The position numbers and the translations under genes are program-made. Of a DNA stretch of 64,000 nt, positions 49,601-58,993 are shown one piece after another. Every line of letters starts with the position of its first letter. Within the stretch, counting starts at the first letter, position 1. Source of the DNA: Mactromeris polynyma (lineage: Eukaryota > Mollusca > Bivalvia > Venerida > Mactridae); the NCBI GenBank assembly GCA_032209605.1, contig JASFXZ010000009.1, positions 17,099,553 through 17,163,552 on the forward strand, written 5' to 3'. The notes under the pieces are model-generated. The model saw only the letters and a program-made list of their open reading frames with translations, was not told the origin of the DNA and did not search any database.

Positions 49601-50390
49601 TTTGCTTTTTGCCAGTGATTAATCTTGAATTGTCATTACGTCTATAGAATGCATGTACCTTTTCAGATACACGTTTTGTAAGAGAGTCATATCCGGTTGT
49701 GCTCGGATTTCTTCGAGTATTTTGTCCAATCTGAGAATATGTTTTACTCTTGATACGATACTTCTTAAGCGTTTGGTTGCATATCATTGTGGCAAAAGAT
49801 GACTTCTCTTTCTTTCGCTTCTCTTTATATTTCTGCCGTATCGCCTCTATCAGGACCTGATAGCTAAACAGAGACCTCTTCACTTCCTTTGGTGCAAGGT
49901 TACGCAATAAATTTCGTGTTCGGCTCCTTGGTGTATCCGGTTGTTTCTTTCGATTGTTTGACTGTTTGCGGGAAATTCTTTTCTTAAACATTTCTACTTT
50001 TTTCTTTAAATTCTCTATCTCAAGTTCCATTTTCTTTTTGTCTCTGTATGCCTTTGCTATTTCTCTTTTAGATTTCTTATGGTGTTGCTTCTTCTGTCTA
50101 CTGCTATGATTGTCATATTCTGGTGTCGAGGGAGGCGTATTTAAAGTTTCAAGCGTATCCAATGTCTTTTTCATACGTATTCTATCTTTCTGCTTTTGTT
50201 TTCTCCATCGCTTTCTTATTGATCTTTTCTCTCTCTCTGTCAAGTTTGATACTGGTACAATCTTTCCATTCTTACAGTCGTTTTGATATCTCTCTCTTCC
50301 TTTCTGAATATATGCCTGTCGTTTTTCATGATCTGCATCTCGACGTTCCCTGAACCGTCGCTGGCGCTCAGCATTTGACATCCCCATTAT
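46638..50390 (-). CDS. Transposase-like protein with OTU-like protease domain
   Basis: A 1,249-codon open frame from ATG at 50387; splicing from 51551 would extend it to about 1,260 residues. Residues 3-75 are an Arg/Lys-rich segment (SNAERQRRFRERRDADHEKR) followed to about 145 by a basic probable coiled coil. Cysteines at 319-324 and 354-369 suggest zinc binding. Residues 461-600 form a possible RNase H-like core with HIDFSENY (Asp467), FSDG (Asp549) and HGKGIPDAIGG (Asp591) as candidate acidic residues. Residues 838-1016 look like an OTU cysteine protease: TDGNCL (Cys849) and WVPNHFVAL (His1011). Residues 1160-1222 (YVIVRFNGKPYPGYVQDI, FFWP, WY) resemble a Tudor/chromo-like reader. A 1028-1140 low-complexity linker separates the last two. 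I recall similar uncharacterised animal proteins but cannot name the family. No stop or frameshift is seen. Confidence 0.85.
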   Translation of the reverse strand: MMGMSNAERQRRFRERRDADHEKRQAYIQKGRERYQNDCKNGKIVPVSNLTEREKRSIRKRWRKQKQKDRIRMKKTLDTLETLNTPPSTPEYDNHSSRQKKQHHKKSKREIAKAYRDKKKMELEIENLKKKVEMFKKRISRKQSNNRKKQPDTPRSRTRNLLRNLAPKEVKRSLFSYQVLIEAIRQKYKEKRKKEKSSFATMICNQTLKKYRIKSKTYSQIGQNTRRNPSTTGYDSLTKRVSEKVHAFYRRNDNSRLITGKKQTKTHKKIRKQRRLLLSNLKTLHKKLLSEGKTKVSYSVFCRLRPFYVVFPRPSDRNTCLCKICNNTELMAEALTQIKATKSADLSMNIEEVACSINEKKCMYGECEECKDRTVNVNKDVLDKDITWFEWVTNKEVRTIKKAKCVTEKPVYVTVKECKEGNVADLFDKFCSQLKRYQKHIFRTNTQYDYYNRRRTTLSDNECIMHIDFSENYVCGYNSEIQSVHFGASKKQISLQTGVTYMHNNSPQTFCTVSDSLVHGPEGVWGHLKPVLTDIKKKHPNISNIEIFSDGPVTQYRQKGNFYLASTKGKELGFEKVAWSFFEAGHGKGIPDAIGGALKRQADNAIKYGCNITSAGSFCNAIPKESNVNIYLVSEESIIEIREELDKVTLKAIPGTFNLHQVICDIKDGMIAFRHLSCECAESNEHEGHAYELAAIENKTGQNKIRDENNNVTDKIHGNEDDIKIDIKATENVEKVLSPSVKSKRQSKLGTGNRKIKTPKESLKMTKRKQVIQIDFEQILEDLETCRTTNELRNQVKRVPETEIKIENICLQKNKLDIDYHAIKDMPNDVKNPQSVDQLIPVEVNTDGNCLPSCGSVFAFGTPDRSEEMRARIVKELTIHENLYLDDGYLQNGMPSDYIGRITSIKSQFAQYSEFFIPGMTLTQNIIRDIYRKEVLSITENKSFMGIWQIFALASILKCPIYSVYPIKGNASVRNDLNRIIMPRLQQDSNPVHILWTNTRDDIPNEHWVPNHFVALISVGKRSEGDNQQCTSKKENDQRKDTTNDVRNINNDYSNTDNETETNPTKSDKKQISEKIQNQDSEKQSYRNLDKSQCKMKDLKMEEGRTEWAEVEIKIGDDINGVEESCVAVNDTDNKVKCDAKCEIPERYKDMFVVPEIQDCLNKYVIVRFNGKPYPGYVQDIDNCEVEVLCMHQVGKRNTNCFFWPRKIKDLSWYNFTDIMTIIPNPTPIENTRHHAICEKLWEHAINACK

Positions 50391-50894
50391 CTACAAAACA
50401 AAACAAAAATAAGGCTATGAACGACGAGAACTCACTCATTCAGTGCATAGTTAACGCACATGTGTGATGTTAACAGGTGTTATAATATTCAATATGTATG
50501 TTTTTTTACTTGACTCACTGTTCAATTAAATACAAACATATATGTAACACTACTTACAGTAACAGAATTATTGTCTTTGCAGAAAATATGATCAGATAGT
50601 TTCTATAAATTTCGAATTCATGTTCTACAATAAGTACCTATATAGATTACATAAATCTACGGACATCAGATTTTCTGCTTTTATCTCCATATCAAAACAA
50701 AAATAGCAGCGGAATGGACAATCAATATAAATGAATTTATAAAGTCCTTACAATAACAATAATTGACAATATCTCCCTTCTCTATAGGAGAAGTAATATT
50801 CTGCTGTTGAATATGCAAATGTATAGGGTATATATATTAAGCTTAACATCAAATTAAAAACATCAATTAAGCGACACAATAGTACATAAATTAT

Positions 50895-51104
50895 TCAAAA
50901 ATAATAAATACAGTACTTGCAGTAACGACCATTTGTCTTTCCAATAACAGGGCATGTTCTGTTAGGTGCGCACCTTTTTAATGGTTTGGTATTTTGACAA
51001 GTAATTGTTTCAATGTTTTGGACATTATAACAACAGACACATTGGTGTCGTACATTTTCCAGTATAATACCATAATCAAATAAAAAAAAGACAAAGAATA
51101 TCAA
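50895..51104 (-). other. Cys-rich open frame inside the transposon, possible alternative exon
   Basis: A minus-strand frame encodes RHQCVCCYNVQNIETITCQN and then KRCAPNRTCPVIGKTNGRYC and KYC. The spacing of seven cysteines plus one histidine suggests a small zinc-binding module. It lies in the presumed intron between 51551 and 50390. I cannot find a clean acceptor that keeps frame with the upstream exon, so it may be a separate or alternative exon, or a relic. Confidence 0.35.
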
Positions 51105-51550
51105 AATGTCTTCTCAGTAACACATAAGTTCCTTCCAATAACAAAAATGTTTAACATGTAATAAGTGTAATACTATTTTCAACATTTATCCATTATAATG
51201 ATGTATTATGATGCGAACGATGTGTGAGGATGTACGCGTTACAGTATTGATATATTATATATAGTTTACAAAGTCAAAACCACGTAAGTGTCCTTGCACA
51301 AATAAAAACAGTCCTTCCAATAACAGTTATCGTGGTTACTGGAAGGACCGTTACTGGAAGGAATTACGCAGGGGTTTATGGGTAATAACTTAAAAACAAT
51401 ATATGGAAAGACATGTGCTTAGCCATTTTTAAAACAAGGCAAAGTACTCGTAAAAAATGCTACCTAGATATGTTTTTGAAATCATTTGATTATGTAGCAT
51501 GCCCAGTTACATAAAGGACGTTAATAATAATTACGCACTAACTGACTCAC

Positions 51551-51580
51551 CAATATTTTCTTGTTTTTCTTCGGAGCCAT
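51551..51580 (-). CDS. Probable first coding exon of the transposase
   Basis: ATG at 51580 opens MAPKKNKKIL, ended by a strong donor TTG|GTGAGTCAG. Joining to the acceptor TTTTGTAG before 50390 gives ATA ATG GGG, in frame with the long ORF. A further upstream ATG at 51612 (ATGGCGGCAAAG) is in another frame and would terminate just after the junction, so it would act as a short upstream ORF. Inferred from splice signals only. The long ORF also has its own ATG at 50387. Confidence 0.55.
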
Positions 51581-52064
51581 TCACATGGTGCTGAAGTCAC
51601 CTTTGCCGCCATTTTCGAATAAATTTACCTCCTTTTAAAGAGGCAAAAGATAATATCTACCCCAAAGAGACCTTTCTATTTTGATATTGTTATTGTAAGG
51701 ACAATAAAGTGCGACATGTTAGGGACCAACTTTCTGCAAAAGAAATTATCAGAAAAAATGGAAATAAGGTTATCAATTGTTGTTTATATAACTAATAAAA
51801 CATCAATATTTATAGGAATGATGTATATTCCCACAAAAAATATACTTTCTATAGACTACAATGGAGCAAAGTTGAAATTTCTAAATAGGGACAGCTAAAT
51901 TTGCGCGTTTGGAGGACTTATTTCGACTATATATTTTTAACATACATACTTTTAAATGTATTTCTTGATTTATATATATTGAACCTTATCCGATTTATCA
52001 TACACAACCTAAAATAAATCACAAATATCTTTATTTTGGGAGAAATTGTATAAAGACAGCTTTT

Positions 52065-52087
52065 TCTACCAAATTTGATATTGACTC
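52065..52087 (-). repeat. Right terminal inverted repeat
   Basis: A 23-bp arm ending GATATTGACTC, the exact inverse of 44974-44996, followed by the ATAG target duplication. Confidence 0.9.
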
Positions 52088-52354
52088 ATAGACATTTTCT
52101 ACGGATCGTACGAACGTTTGCTAAGGTGAGCGTTGACAGGCTCTTGTGGCCATCTTGCCAGAAATATTGTCCCACTTTGTGACATGAGAGAAGTACGTCT
52201 CGGTCTACATATATCGATAGGGTTAATCTTCCGTTATGAATCGTTGAACAACATTGAATTGTGGTTAGAAAAGCTTTAAGTGATAATTTGCGTAATAATT
52301 TGTTAAATTGCATTAGCCAGATTTTGAAAAAGCAACTTTTAAACGCAAAGTTCA

Positions 52355-52533
52355 ATGATGTGGACATTGAATTTATTAATAACCACTGGAATGTTGTATA
52401 ATGTTATTAGTGCAAGGGATATCCGTGTTGTGGACCTTACCCATGTGCACAATGCCGACACAATTTACTGGCCAGGAAATCCGGAGTATAATTTTACTAT
52501 TCTGTCCAGAGGCTCAAGCAATAGTGGATACTG
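52355..52533 (+). CDS. Secreted cyclase/kynurenine-formamidase-like enzyme, exon 1
   Basis: Starts at ATG 52355 (a second ATG follows directly) with a hydrophobic leader MMWTLNLLITTGMLYNVISA, a probable signal peptide, then RDIRVVDLTHVHNADTIYWP and GNPEYNFTILSRGSSNSGYW. DLTH...ADTIYWPG.P is the N-terminal motif of the Cyclase family (kynurenine formamidase, isatin hydrolase), metal-dependent hydrolases. The exon ends TACTG|GTACGTT in phase 2 and joins exactly to 62641. The start lies 268 bp to the right of the transposon ending at 52087. The substrate cannot be told from this fragment; animal members are often annotated as kynurenine formamidase-like. Confidence 0.88.
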
Positions 52534-53778
52534 GTACGTTTTTTGTATGACTAGGCTTTCCTTGCTAACGTATTATTTATGATTTTATATTTTTAAAATG
52601 ATTCTTGTAACTTTGTTATGCAATGTTGTTTAAACAAATATTATTGTACATCACTTCTGTGGGTATTTCAAATATGATAAAAGTACGTTATTTCAGTATA
52701 TAATTGTTCGAAGCGTATTATAGTATAGAGGTTTCTGGTCAAGCCCACTATTTTATGTTCAAAATGTGATCTTTGTATTCTACACTTTATCTACAGTCGT
52801 CTTGTGTAGTTGTGGGTGAAGTTGTCAGTGACAGCTGATCCGCATTAGCAGAAAATATAATGACCAGGTTGCGTCCATTCTTTTGTTTACATTTTATGAA
52901 TGGAAACATGACCGTCTTTCGTGTAGTGATAGCCTGGTTATCGTTTGATGTACGATCATAAAAGATGACCGTCATTCAATAAAACTGTCCAACATTGTCG
53001 AAGATTTACAGGAGATGAAACGTTTGACTAATTGCACGTAGTATGTGTTCAGTGTATAGTACAAATGATGTTTTGTAGACTTTTGTCGTGAAGGAAGTTT
53101 GTTATGGAAAGATTATTTTACAAATACTTCGTTATAAAAGTTCATATTTTATTTTAGGGTATATAAATACACGTTGGAAATATCAGCCCACTATAATGTG
53201 AGATTGTAATGTTCAGATTTAAGTGATTTGAAGTAATTGGCGGAGGCAATCGAATATTCTATCAATGAGCCTACGGCGTTTAATGTTAAAGTATTTTACG
53301 AAACTGCTTAATATGCAACCAGTTTATAACTTAAAAGCAGTCCCTGTTTTCAAAAGAAAAACTATACAACATATTGGACCTTTTAATCAACCTTTTTAAT
53401 AGAATCTAATAGATCTAACATAGAAAAACAGCCAATGCTCTGAATGTAACAACACCGAGTGTCAGAAGTTATCAAACACTAAATCTAAGTAGGCGTATGG
53501 ATCTGTCAAAAGTTTTGCTCTAGGATCCGACGGGTCGAGTCGAGCGTGAACGATCGACATTAAACCACTATATTTCCCTATATGTAACGTAAGGTGGTGT
53601 AAAAGTCATGAGTCATTCATTCTGAATAAGTTTATGTATAGGTGAATAGATTCGGATTGCAAAGTATCTTGCTTAAACTGGTCTAAGCCACCACCGTACA
53701 TAAAAACTTGTTTTTGACGGACATGGTGCCATGTTTCCACTTTATTTCATTTCCACATGGTAGTCAGGTAACCTGAGT

Positions 53779-53882
53779 GTAGGACAAAATTCCCTCCGGA
53801 CAAAATCCCCTTCGCTCATTTTGTAAAAGATGGACAAAATCCCCTTCGTGAATTTTACAAGGTGGACAAAATCCCCTTCATG
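53779..53882. repeat. GGACAAAATCCCCTT dispersed repeat, third locus
   Basis: GTAGGACAAAATTCCCTCCG is followed by further units of (TTTTACAAGGT)GGACAAAATCCCCTTCGTGAA. It shares the CCTCCGGACAAAATCCCCTT start with 43222-43300. The surrounding DNA is not similar between the loci. Confidence 0.85.
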
Positions 53883-54368
53883 ACCCTGAAAAGGTGAAGA
53901 TCAGTATACCTTTGTCGAAATCCAGTTTTATAGCAGATTTACCCGTCCTTGTCTATATTTGACCATGAGAACATTAAAAATGATCTTTCTCTCCATATAA
54001 TCAGAACTACCGTAATCAAATGTCACGGAAGAATACGACCTGTCTCACCTGAGAATCGAACAAACAGAAATTCGATTTCAATATTATAGTATATATACTA
54101 TAGATGTTGCTACTACTCAAATCTGTAGATAGGTTAGGTACATTGATGAACCTGTAACGATCCCAACCTTCGTGTGGAACCATCGACTTCTTATTGCCTT
54201 ATAGAAGGAAAGTATCTTCCCAGCAAACATTTGACGTCGCCTCAACGTAGCATAGGCATCGGTCCCTAGACGTTGGTTTAACGTTGACTTTTGGTTGGTT
54301 TTGCAAATTAATAGAAGTCAGAACCCCGACGTCTATCCAACCATTTTTGACGAATATCCATTTCCAGT

Positions 54369-54390
54369 CCCCCCCCCCCCCCCCCCCCCC
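54369..54390. repeat. Poly-C run of 22
   Basis: Uninterrupted homopolymer (G-quadruplex-prone on the other strand). Length may be unreliable in sequencing. Confidence 0.85.
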
Positions 54391-54630
54391 GGTGGATTCG
54401 GGACTGCATATCCTAATGAAATGAGAAAAGTAAGTTCTGAACGATAAGCAAAAGTGAAAATATCAACCAAATAATGATAATATTATAATATTATGCGTTT
54501 AATAGTAGTATAGGCGCCTCTTTAACTGTAAACAAACGGGCGCCATTTTGTTGACCTAGTTTCTATTTATAGTAACTCATTTGCATAATAGCCATGTGTG
54601 TACTAGGAGTGAATACCTTTACAATGTATG

Positions 54631-54822
54631 ACCGAGTGCGTCTATTGAAATGTAAATCCGTTGATCAAACCAACCACCGGATGCGTGAACATTCACGCAG
54701 CTATGTTTAGACATTTATGAATAGAAGTATTGATTCAAGACCGAGTGCGTCTATTGAAATGTAAATCCGTTGATCAAACCTACCACCGGATGCCTGAACA
54801 CTAACTCATCTATTTTTAGTTC
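54631..54822. repeat. Duplicated segment of about 82 bp, 110 bp apart
   Basis: GACCGAGTGCGTCTATTGAA then ATGTAAATCCGTTGATCAAACC and ACCACCGGATGC occurs at 54631 and 54741. Copies are nearly identical for 65 bases, then diverge. Origin unknown. Confidence 0.85.
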
Positions 54823-55009
54823 AAACGTGTCTTCTTAATGAACCAATCAAAATGGTCAAGCCAAATGTTTAATGAAAAACACCATAGCATGTGTTCATAA
54901 CGATACTGTCTCTTCGATAGAGTGGCACACCCTGTGTATGTATTATCATTCATTCAACAAGGCATTTTATTACTTTATTACCAACAGGGAATACCAAGAA
55001 CATTGAAGA

Positions 55010-58000
55010 AAAAATAATTGGAAGGACAACTAGAAACTTGGGAGCTATGCTTTGATAGGTACTCAGATCTGTTTAACGATTATATGTGTTACAGTATCAA
55101 TGCTTTCAAATATAATACACGAAGTAGAGCAATGGCAGGTATTGCTGTATTCATTCACAACTCACTCAACAGATATGTAGTTCACTTGCAATCAAATTGC
55201 AAATTTAGTGTATTTTTTAAATTTGATAAATCATTGTTTAACACTGTAAAAGATATTGTAATATGTTTTACTTATCTGCCCCCAGAGAATTCACCAGCTT
55301 ATAAACATGAGATGTATAAAGGTATTGCGCTCTTAGAGCATTACATGTATGAGTTAGATGTTAACTTTTCACAGGTAGATTTTATCATAATGGGTGACTT
55401 AAATGCTCGAACCAGTAACTGCAATGATACTATTAGTAATTGTTTAAACGTACCAGAACTGTCTGAGTATGATGATATAATGTTTAATGCGGTTCCATTA
55501 AGAACATCTTGTGATTTTATTCTTAATAGATCAGGAGAAAAGCTTTTAGATTTTTGCAAAACGTATGCCTTATTTATTGTTAACGGACGTTGTGGTCGAG
55601 ATAAAGACAAAGGCCACCTAACATTTATCGGTCATAACGGAAGCAGCGTTATAGATTATATGATTGTAACAAACTCAGTTTTTGATATAGTATCAGATTT
55701 CAATGTTGGAGAAAGAACGGATTCGAGCCACCTTCCTATTGAAGCTTCGCTATTGTGTAATCGGTCCTTAAATTGTGTCGAAAATACGTATTCTGTTAGA
55801 AATACACAAAATAACAATTATGTTTTCAATTTCAACGATGCATCAGTAGAATATCTTAGACAAACTATATCTGGTATACTTGATCATAATAGACTGCAAG
55901 AATTAACGAGTTATATAAAGAATCCAAACAACGAAATTAACGACATTTTAAAATCAGTTATGGAGGTGATAAATGACTCTAAATTTTGTGTTATGAAATC
56001 AAAACGGAACAAGATGACAAATAATCAACCAAAATGGTTCGACAGCGAGTGTTATTCATTGAAAAAACGTAAAGTTAGAAATCTGCGGAAGTATAGAAAA
56101 TCGAGATCTAGCGCAAATCTCGAGCTATTTATGTGCGCTAAAAAGCACTTTAAATGTATTTGTGAAGAAAAGAAACGAGCGTATTACTGCAGACAACTCG
56201 ATGATTTAATTAATAGCGCGAGTAATCCTAGATCATTTTGGAAGAAACTAAAACAATTCACGTCGCCAACAAGCGTAAACAATAATATTTCTATAGACGC
56301 ATGGAAATTACACTTCGAACGCCTTTTTCAAGGAACCAGTGAAACAGAAACTAACTTGATACTCGATGAAGAGGAAGATATACCCGAGGTGGAGGATGGA
56401 ATTTTCAATAGTGAAATTACCGAGGAGGAAATTATTTTGAGTATTCGTGCTATGGACTCTTCTAAGTCACCGGGTCAAGACGGAATTCCACCACGTTTCT
56501 TCAAATATACTTATGACTTATTAATGCCATTAAAAATGAATCTATTTAATAGACTTTTTGACAATGGCGAATTTCCTGATGCATGGAGTAGTGCTATAAT
56601 AATTCCACTTCACAAGAAAGGTGACCGTAATACCCCATCTAATTATCGTGGAATTTCACTATTAGATATTCTGGGAAAAATTTACACAAGTGTGATAAAC
56701 AGACGACTATCATTTTACGCACATATATATGACAAGATCGACGAATCACAGTCTGGATTCAGATCAAATTAGTCTACAGTTGATAATGCGTTCGTTCTTC
56801 AATCTCTCATTTCTAAGTTACTATCAAAAAAGAGAGGAAAAATGTATGTTGCATTCATTGATTTTAAGACTGCATTTGATTCAGTCCACCGTGATAAATT
56901 ATGGTCAGTTTTATACAAAGCTGAATTACGAGGGAAACTTTTAAGTGCTATTGTTGGAATGTATAAACATGTTAAATCCTGTGTGCGCGCGAACGGTGAA
57001 TTATCAGAGTATTTTGATTGTCCAGTGGGTCTTAAACAAGGTTGCTTGGTTTCGCCTAAACTATTCTCTCTATTCATAAATGAACTAGCAATAGTGATGA
57101 ACAATGATGAAAATATAAAAGGTATACAGGTTATGCCAAATGAACTATCAATATGGTTGCTCATGTTTGCTGATGATGTTGCTTTAATTGCGGATACGGT
57201 GAACGGACTTCAATACCAATTGCGTGTTCTACATCAATACTGTGAAACAAGTTATATGAAAGTTAATACATCAAAAACAAAAGTCATGGTTTTCAAAAAG
57301 GGTGGTAAATTAGCTCGTCATGAACAATTCTTTTATAGTGATCAGAAATTAGAAATTGTCAATGTATTTACGTATGTCGGAGTAACGTTTACCTCGAGTT
57401 TGTCATTAAATATTATGTCTAGCGAGCTTGCATTGAAAGCTAAACGAACACTATTTTCCATGTTGTCATCATTATACCAGTATGGCCAACTACCTTATCA
57501 CGTATTTTTCAAATTGTTTGATACCAAAATATTACCTGTTGTTTTATATGGGGCTGAAATATGGGGCTTTCAGTCTAGAGAAAATAGTGAAACTGTACTT
57601 CGTTTAGCATGTAAACGATTTATGTGTGTTAACAAATCTTCCTTAAATGCTGCAGTACTTGCGGATTGTGGACGTTATCCGATATGTATAGAGTCTGCTA
57701 GACGTTGTATTAAATATTGGTTCAAAATTCTAAAAATGCTAAATACAAGATATGTTAGGAAATGTTACAATATGTTAGTAAGTACGTCGTGCACCAAGTA
57801 TTTTAACTGGGCAAATGAAATTGAGTATCTTCTATGTAGCAATGGTTTTGGTTATGTCTGGTTAAACCAAGGGGTACAAAATGAAAACTTATTTCTTGAG
57901 TCATTTACTCTAAGACTGAAAGATAAATACCTCCAAGGCTGGTATAATACTTTAGAATCTTCAGCGTCTTATAAAGTATACAAAAACATTAAAGCTGACT

Positions 58001-58632
58001 ATGGAAGGGAATCATATCTTTCAATACTAAATGTTAGAATATTTAGACATAGCTATGCTCAGTTTAGAACGGGCTTACCTCACCTAGAAATTGTTAGAAA
58101 AAGATACCATAATGCTATACAAGAAAATTGCAACTGTAGAGTGTGTTCAATGAACGTTTTGGAGGATGAATTACATTATTCTTTTAGTTTGCCCCGTTTA
58201 TGTTGACTTACGTAGTTAATACATCCCAAAGAAATATTTTGTTAATACGTCATGTCATAAGCTACATACATTGCTATCAAGCAGAAATGAGAGCCTTATT
58301 AAAAATGTGGCTTTTTATATTCACTTTGCTTCATTGCGTAAAAAGATGATACTGCAATTATAATTAAAAACTGTTTTGTCTCTACTATACTTACCTGTAG
58401 TAGATACGATTGTAAAGCTCATACTATATGGACTGTTATTATGTTTATGTTATCGAAATGTTTATATGTACATTGCAATTGTACAATTATGTTATACTCA
58501 TTGCATTTACAACCTTTGTTCTTTCCACACTACTTACCTGTGTACGCACAATTGAAAAATAACATATAAATTGTAATATATTATGTTATGGGCTGGAGGC
58601 CTAAGTCATCAATAAACTTATTGTATTGAGTT
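55010..58632 (+). mobile_element. 5'-truncated non-LTR retrotransposon (LINE)
   Basis: Encodes the distal part of an APE-type endonuclease and a reverse transcriptase. The coding part is in the separate pseudogene entry. The 3' region ends GGGCTGGAGGCCTAAGTCAT and CAATAAACTTATTGTATTG, a typical AT-repeat tail. The endonuclease start is absent, so it was truncated on insertion, or an upstream portion has been lost. It lies in the intron of the cyclase-like gene in sense orientation. APE-RT architecture and a C-terminal CxxC..H-type motif suggest the Jockey/CR1 group. No target duplication was identified. Confidence 0.85.
55018..58206 (+). pseudogene. LINE endonuclease-reverse transcriptase ORF with internal stop
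   Basis: One reading frame of 1,062 codons is broken only by TAG at 56770-56772. Numbering from 55018, the endonuclease shows YLPPE (86-90), GDLNAR (126-131), VIDYMIV (211-217) and DSSHLP (235-240). Reverse-transcriptase motifs follow: SPGQDGIPP and PSNYRGISLL before the stop, then FIDFKTAFDSVHRDKLW, GLKQGCLVSPKLFSLFIN and the catalytic FADD. The C-terminal CNCRVCSMN...H motif begins a zinc knuckle but the frame shifts at about 58180-58190. In the next frame the expected LVCPVYVDLR follows, with another stop soon after. So at least three lesions disable this copy. Confidence 0.88.
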
Positions 58633-58993
58633 AACAAAACAAGTAAGTTAATAGTTTAATTCGTTTTTATCTGAATAACTGCATAGCAAGTTTATACAGA
58701 CACCTCAGTAAATGTATTTATTTGAAACCTATTTATGTTACTCTGGTTGTGTTCTACTGTGTTATCCTCAATGTATAAACACAACAACAAGGTCTAAAGT
58801 TCAATCGTATAATTGTATTGTAATATCTACACTCTACAAAATATAAATGCACTTTATCAGTTTAAGAGTTACAAGATAATAATCACAATTGCAACACAAT
58901 AATACAATACAAATATAATGTACATAGACCTTATCATTTACAACAATTGCAATACGCTAAACATAAAGTATGATTTCCTCCATACATAGAAAA
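58633..58993. other. Intron DNA between LINE and inverted duplication
   Basis: AT-rich, with several CAATTG/ACAATT words. No feature seen. Confidence 0.4.

Larger units (their letters stand above)
50744..51702. promoter_or_regulatory. Right subterminal repeat motifs of the transposon
   Basis: The 14-bp word recurs at 50744 (GTCCTTACAATAAC), 50913 (GTACTTGCAGTAAC), 50935 (GTCTTTCCAATAAC), 51129 (TTCCTTCCAATAAC), 51290 (partial), 51311 (GTCCTTCCAATAAC), 51335 and 51350 (GTTACTGGAAGGA) and 51689 (GTTATTGTAAGGAC). Most are inverted relative to the left-half copies. The cluster 51311-51362 forms a hairpin. Confidence 0.6.
44974..52087. mobile_element. Complete 7.1-kb DNA transposon with OTU-domain transposase
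   Basis: Terminal inverted repeats match perfectly over 23 bp (44974-44996 and 52065-52087; the outer word is GAGTCAATATC and the inner AAATTTGGTAGA). They are flanked by a direct ATAG duplication (44970-44973 and 52088-52091). The only large gene inside is the minus-strand frame at 46638-50390 with a likely 10-codon first exon at 51551-51580. Both subterminal regions carry many copies of a 14-bp word, GTTATTGCAAGGAC or its inverse. Perfect TIRs, an intact TSD and a long uninterrupted frame suggest recent insertion. The superfamily is not one I can assign. The insertion lies 268 bp upstream of the start codon at 52355. Confidence 0.85.
52534..54999. other. 5' part of the 10.1-kb intron of the cyclase-like gene
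   Basis: No exon seen. It contains the GGACAAAATCCCCTT block at 53779-53882, a run of 22 C at 54369-54390 and the duplicated segment at 54631-54822. Confidence 0.5.
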
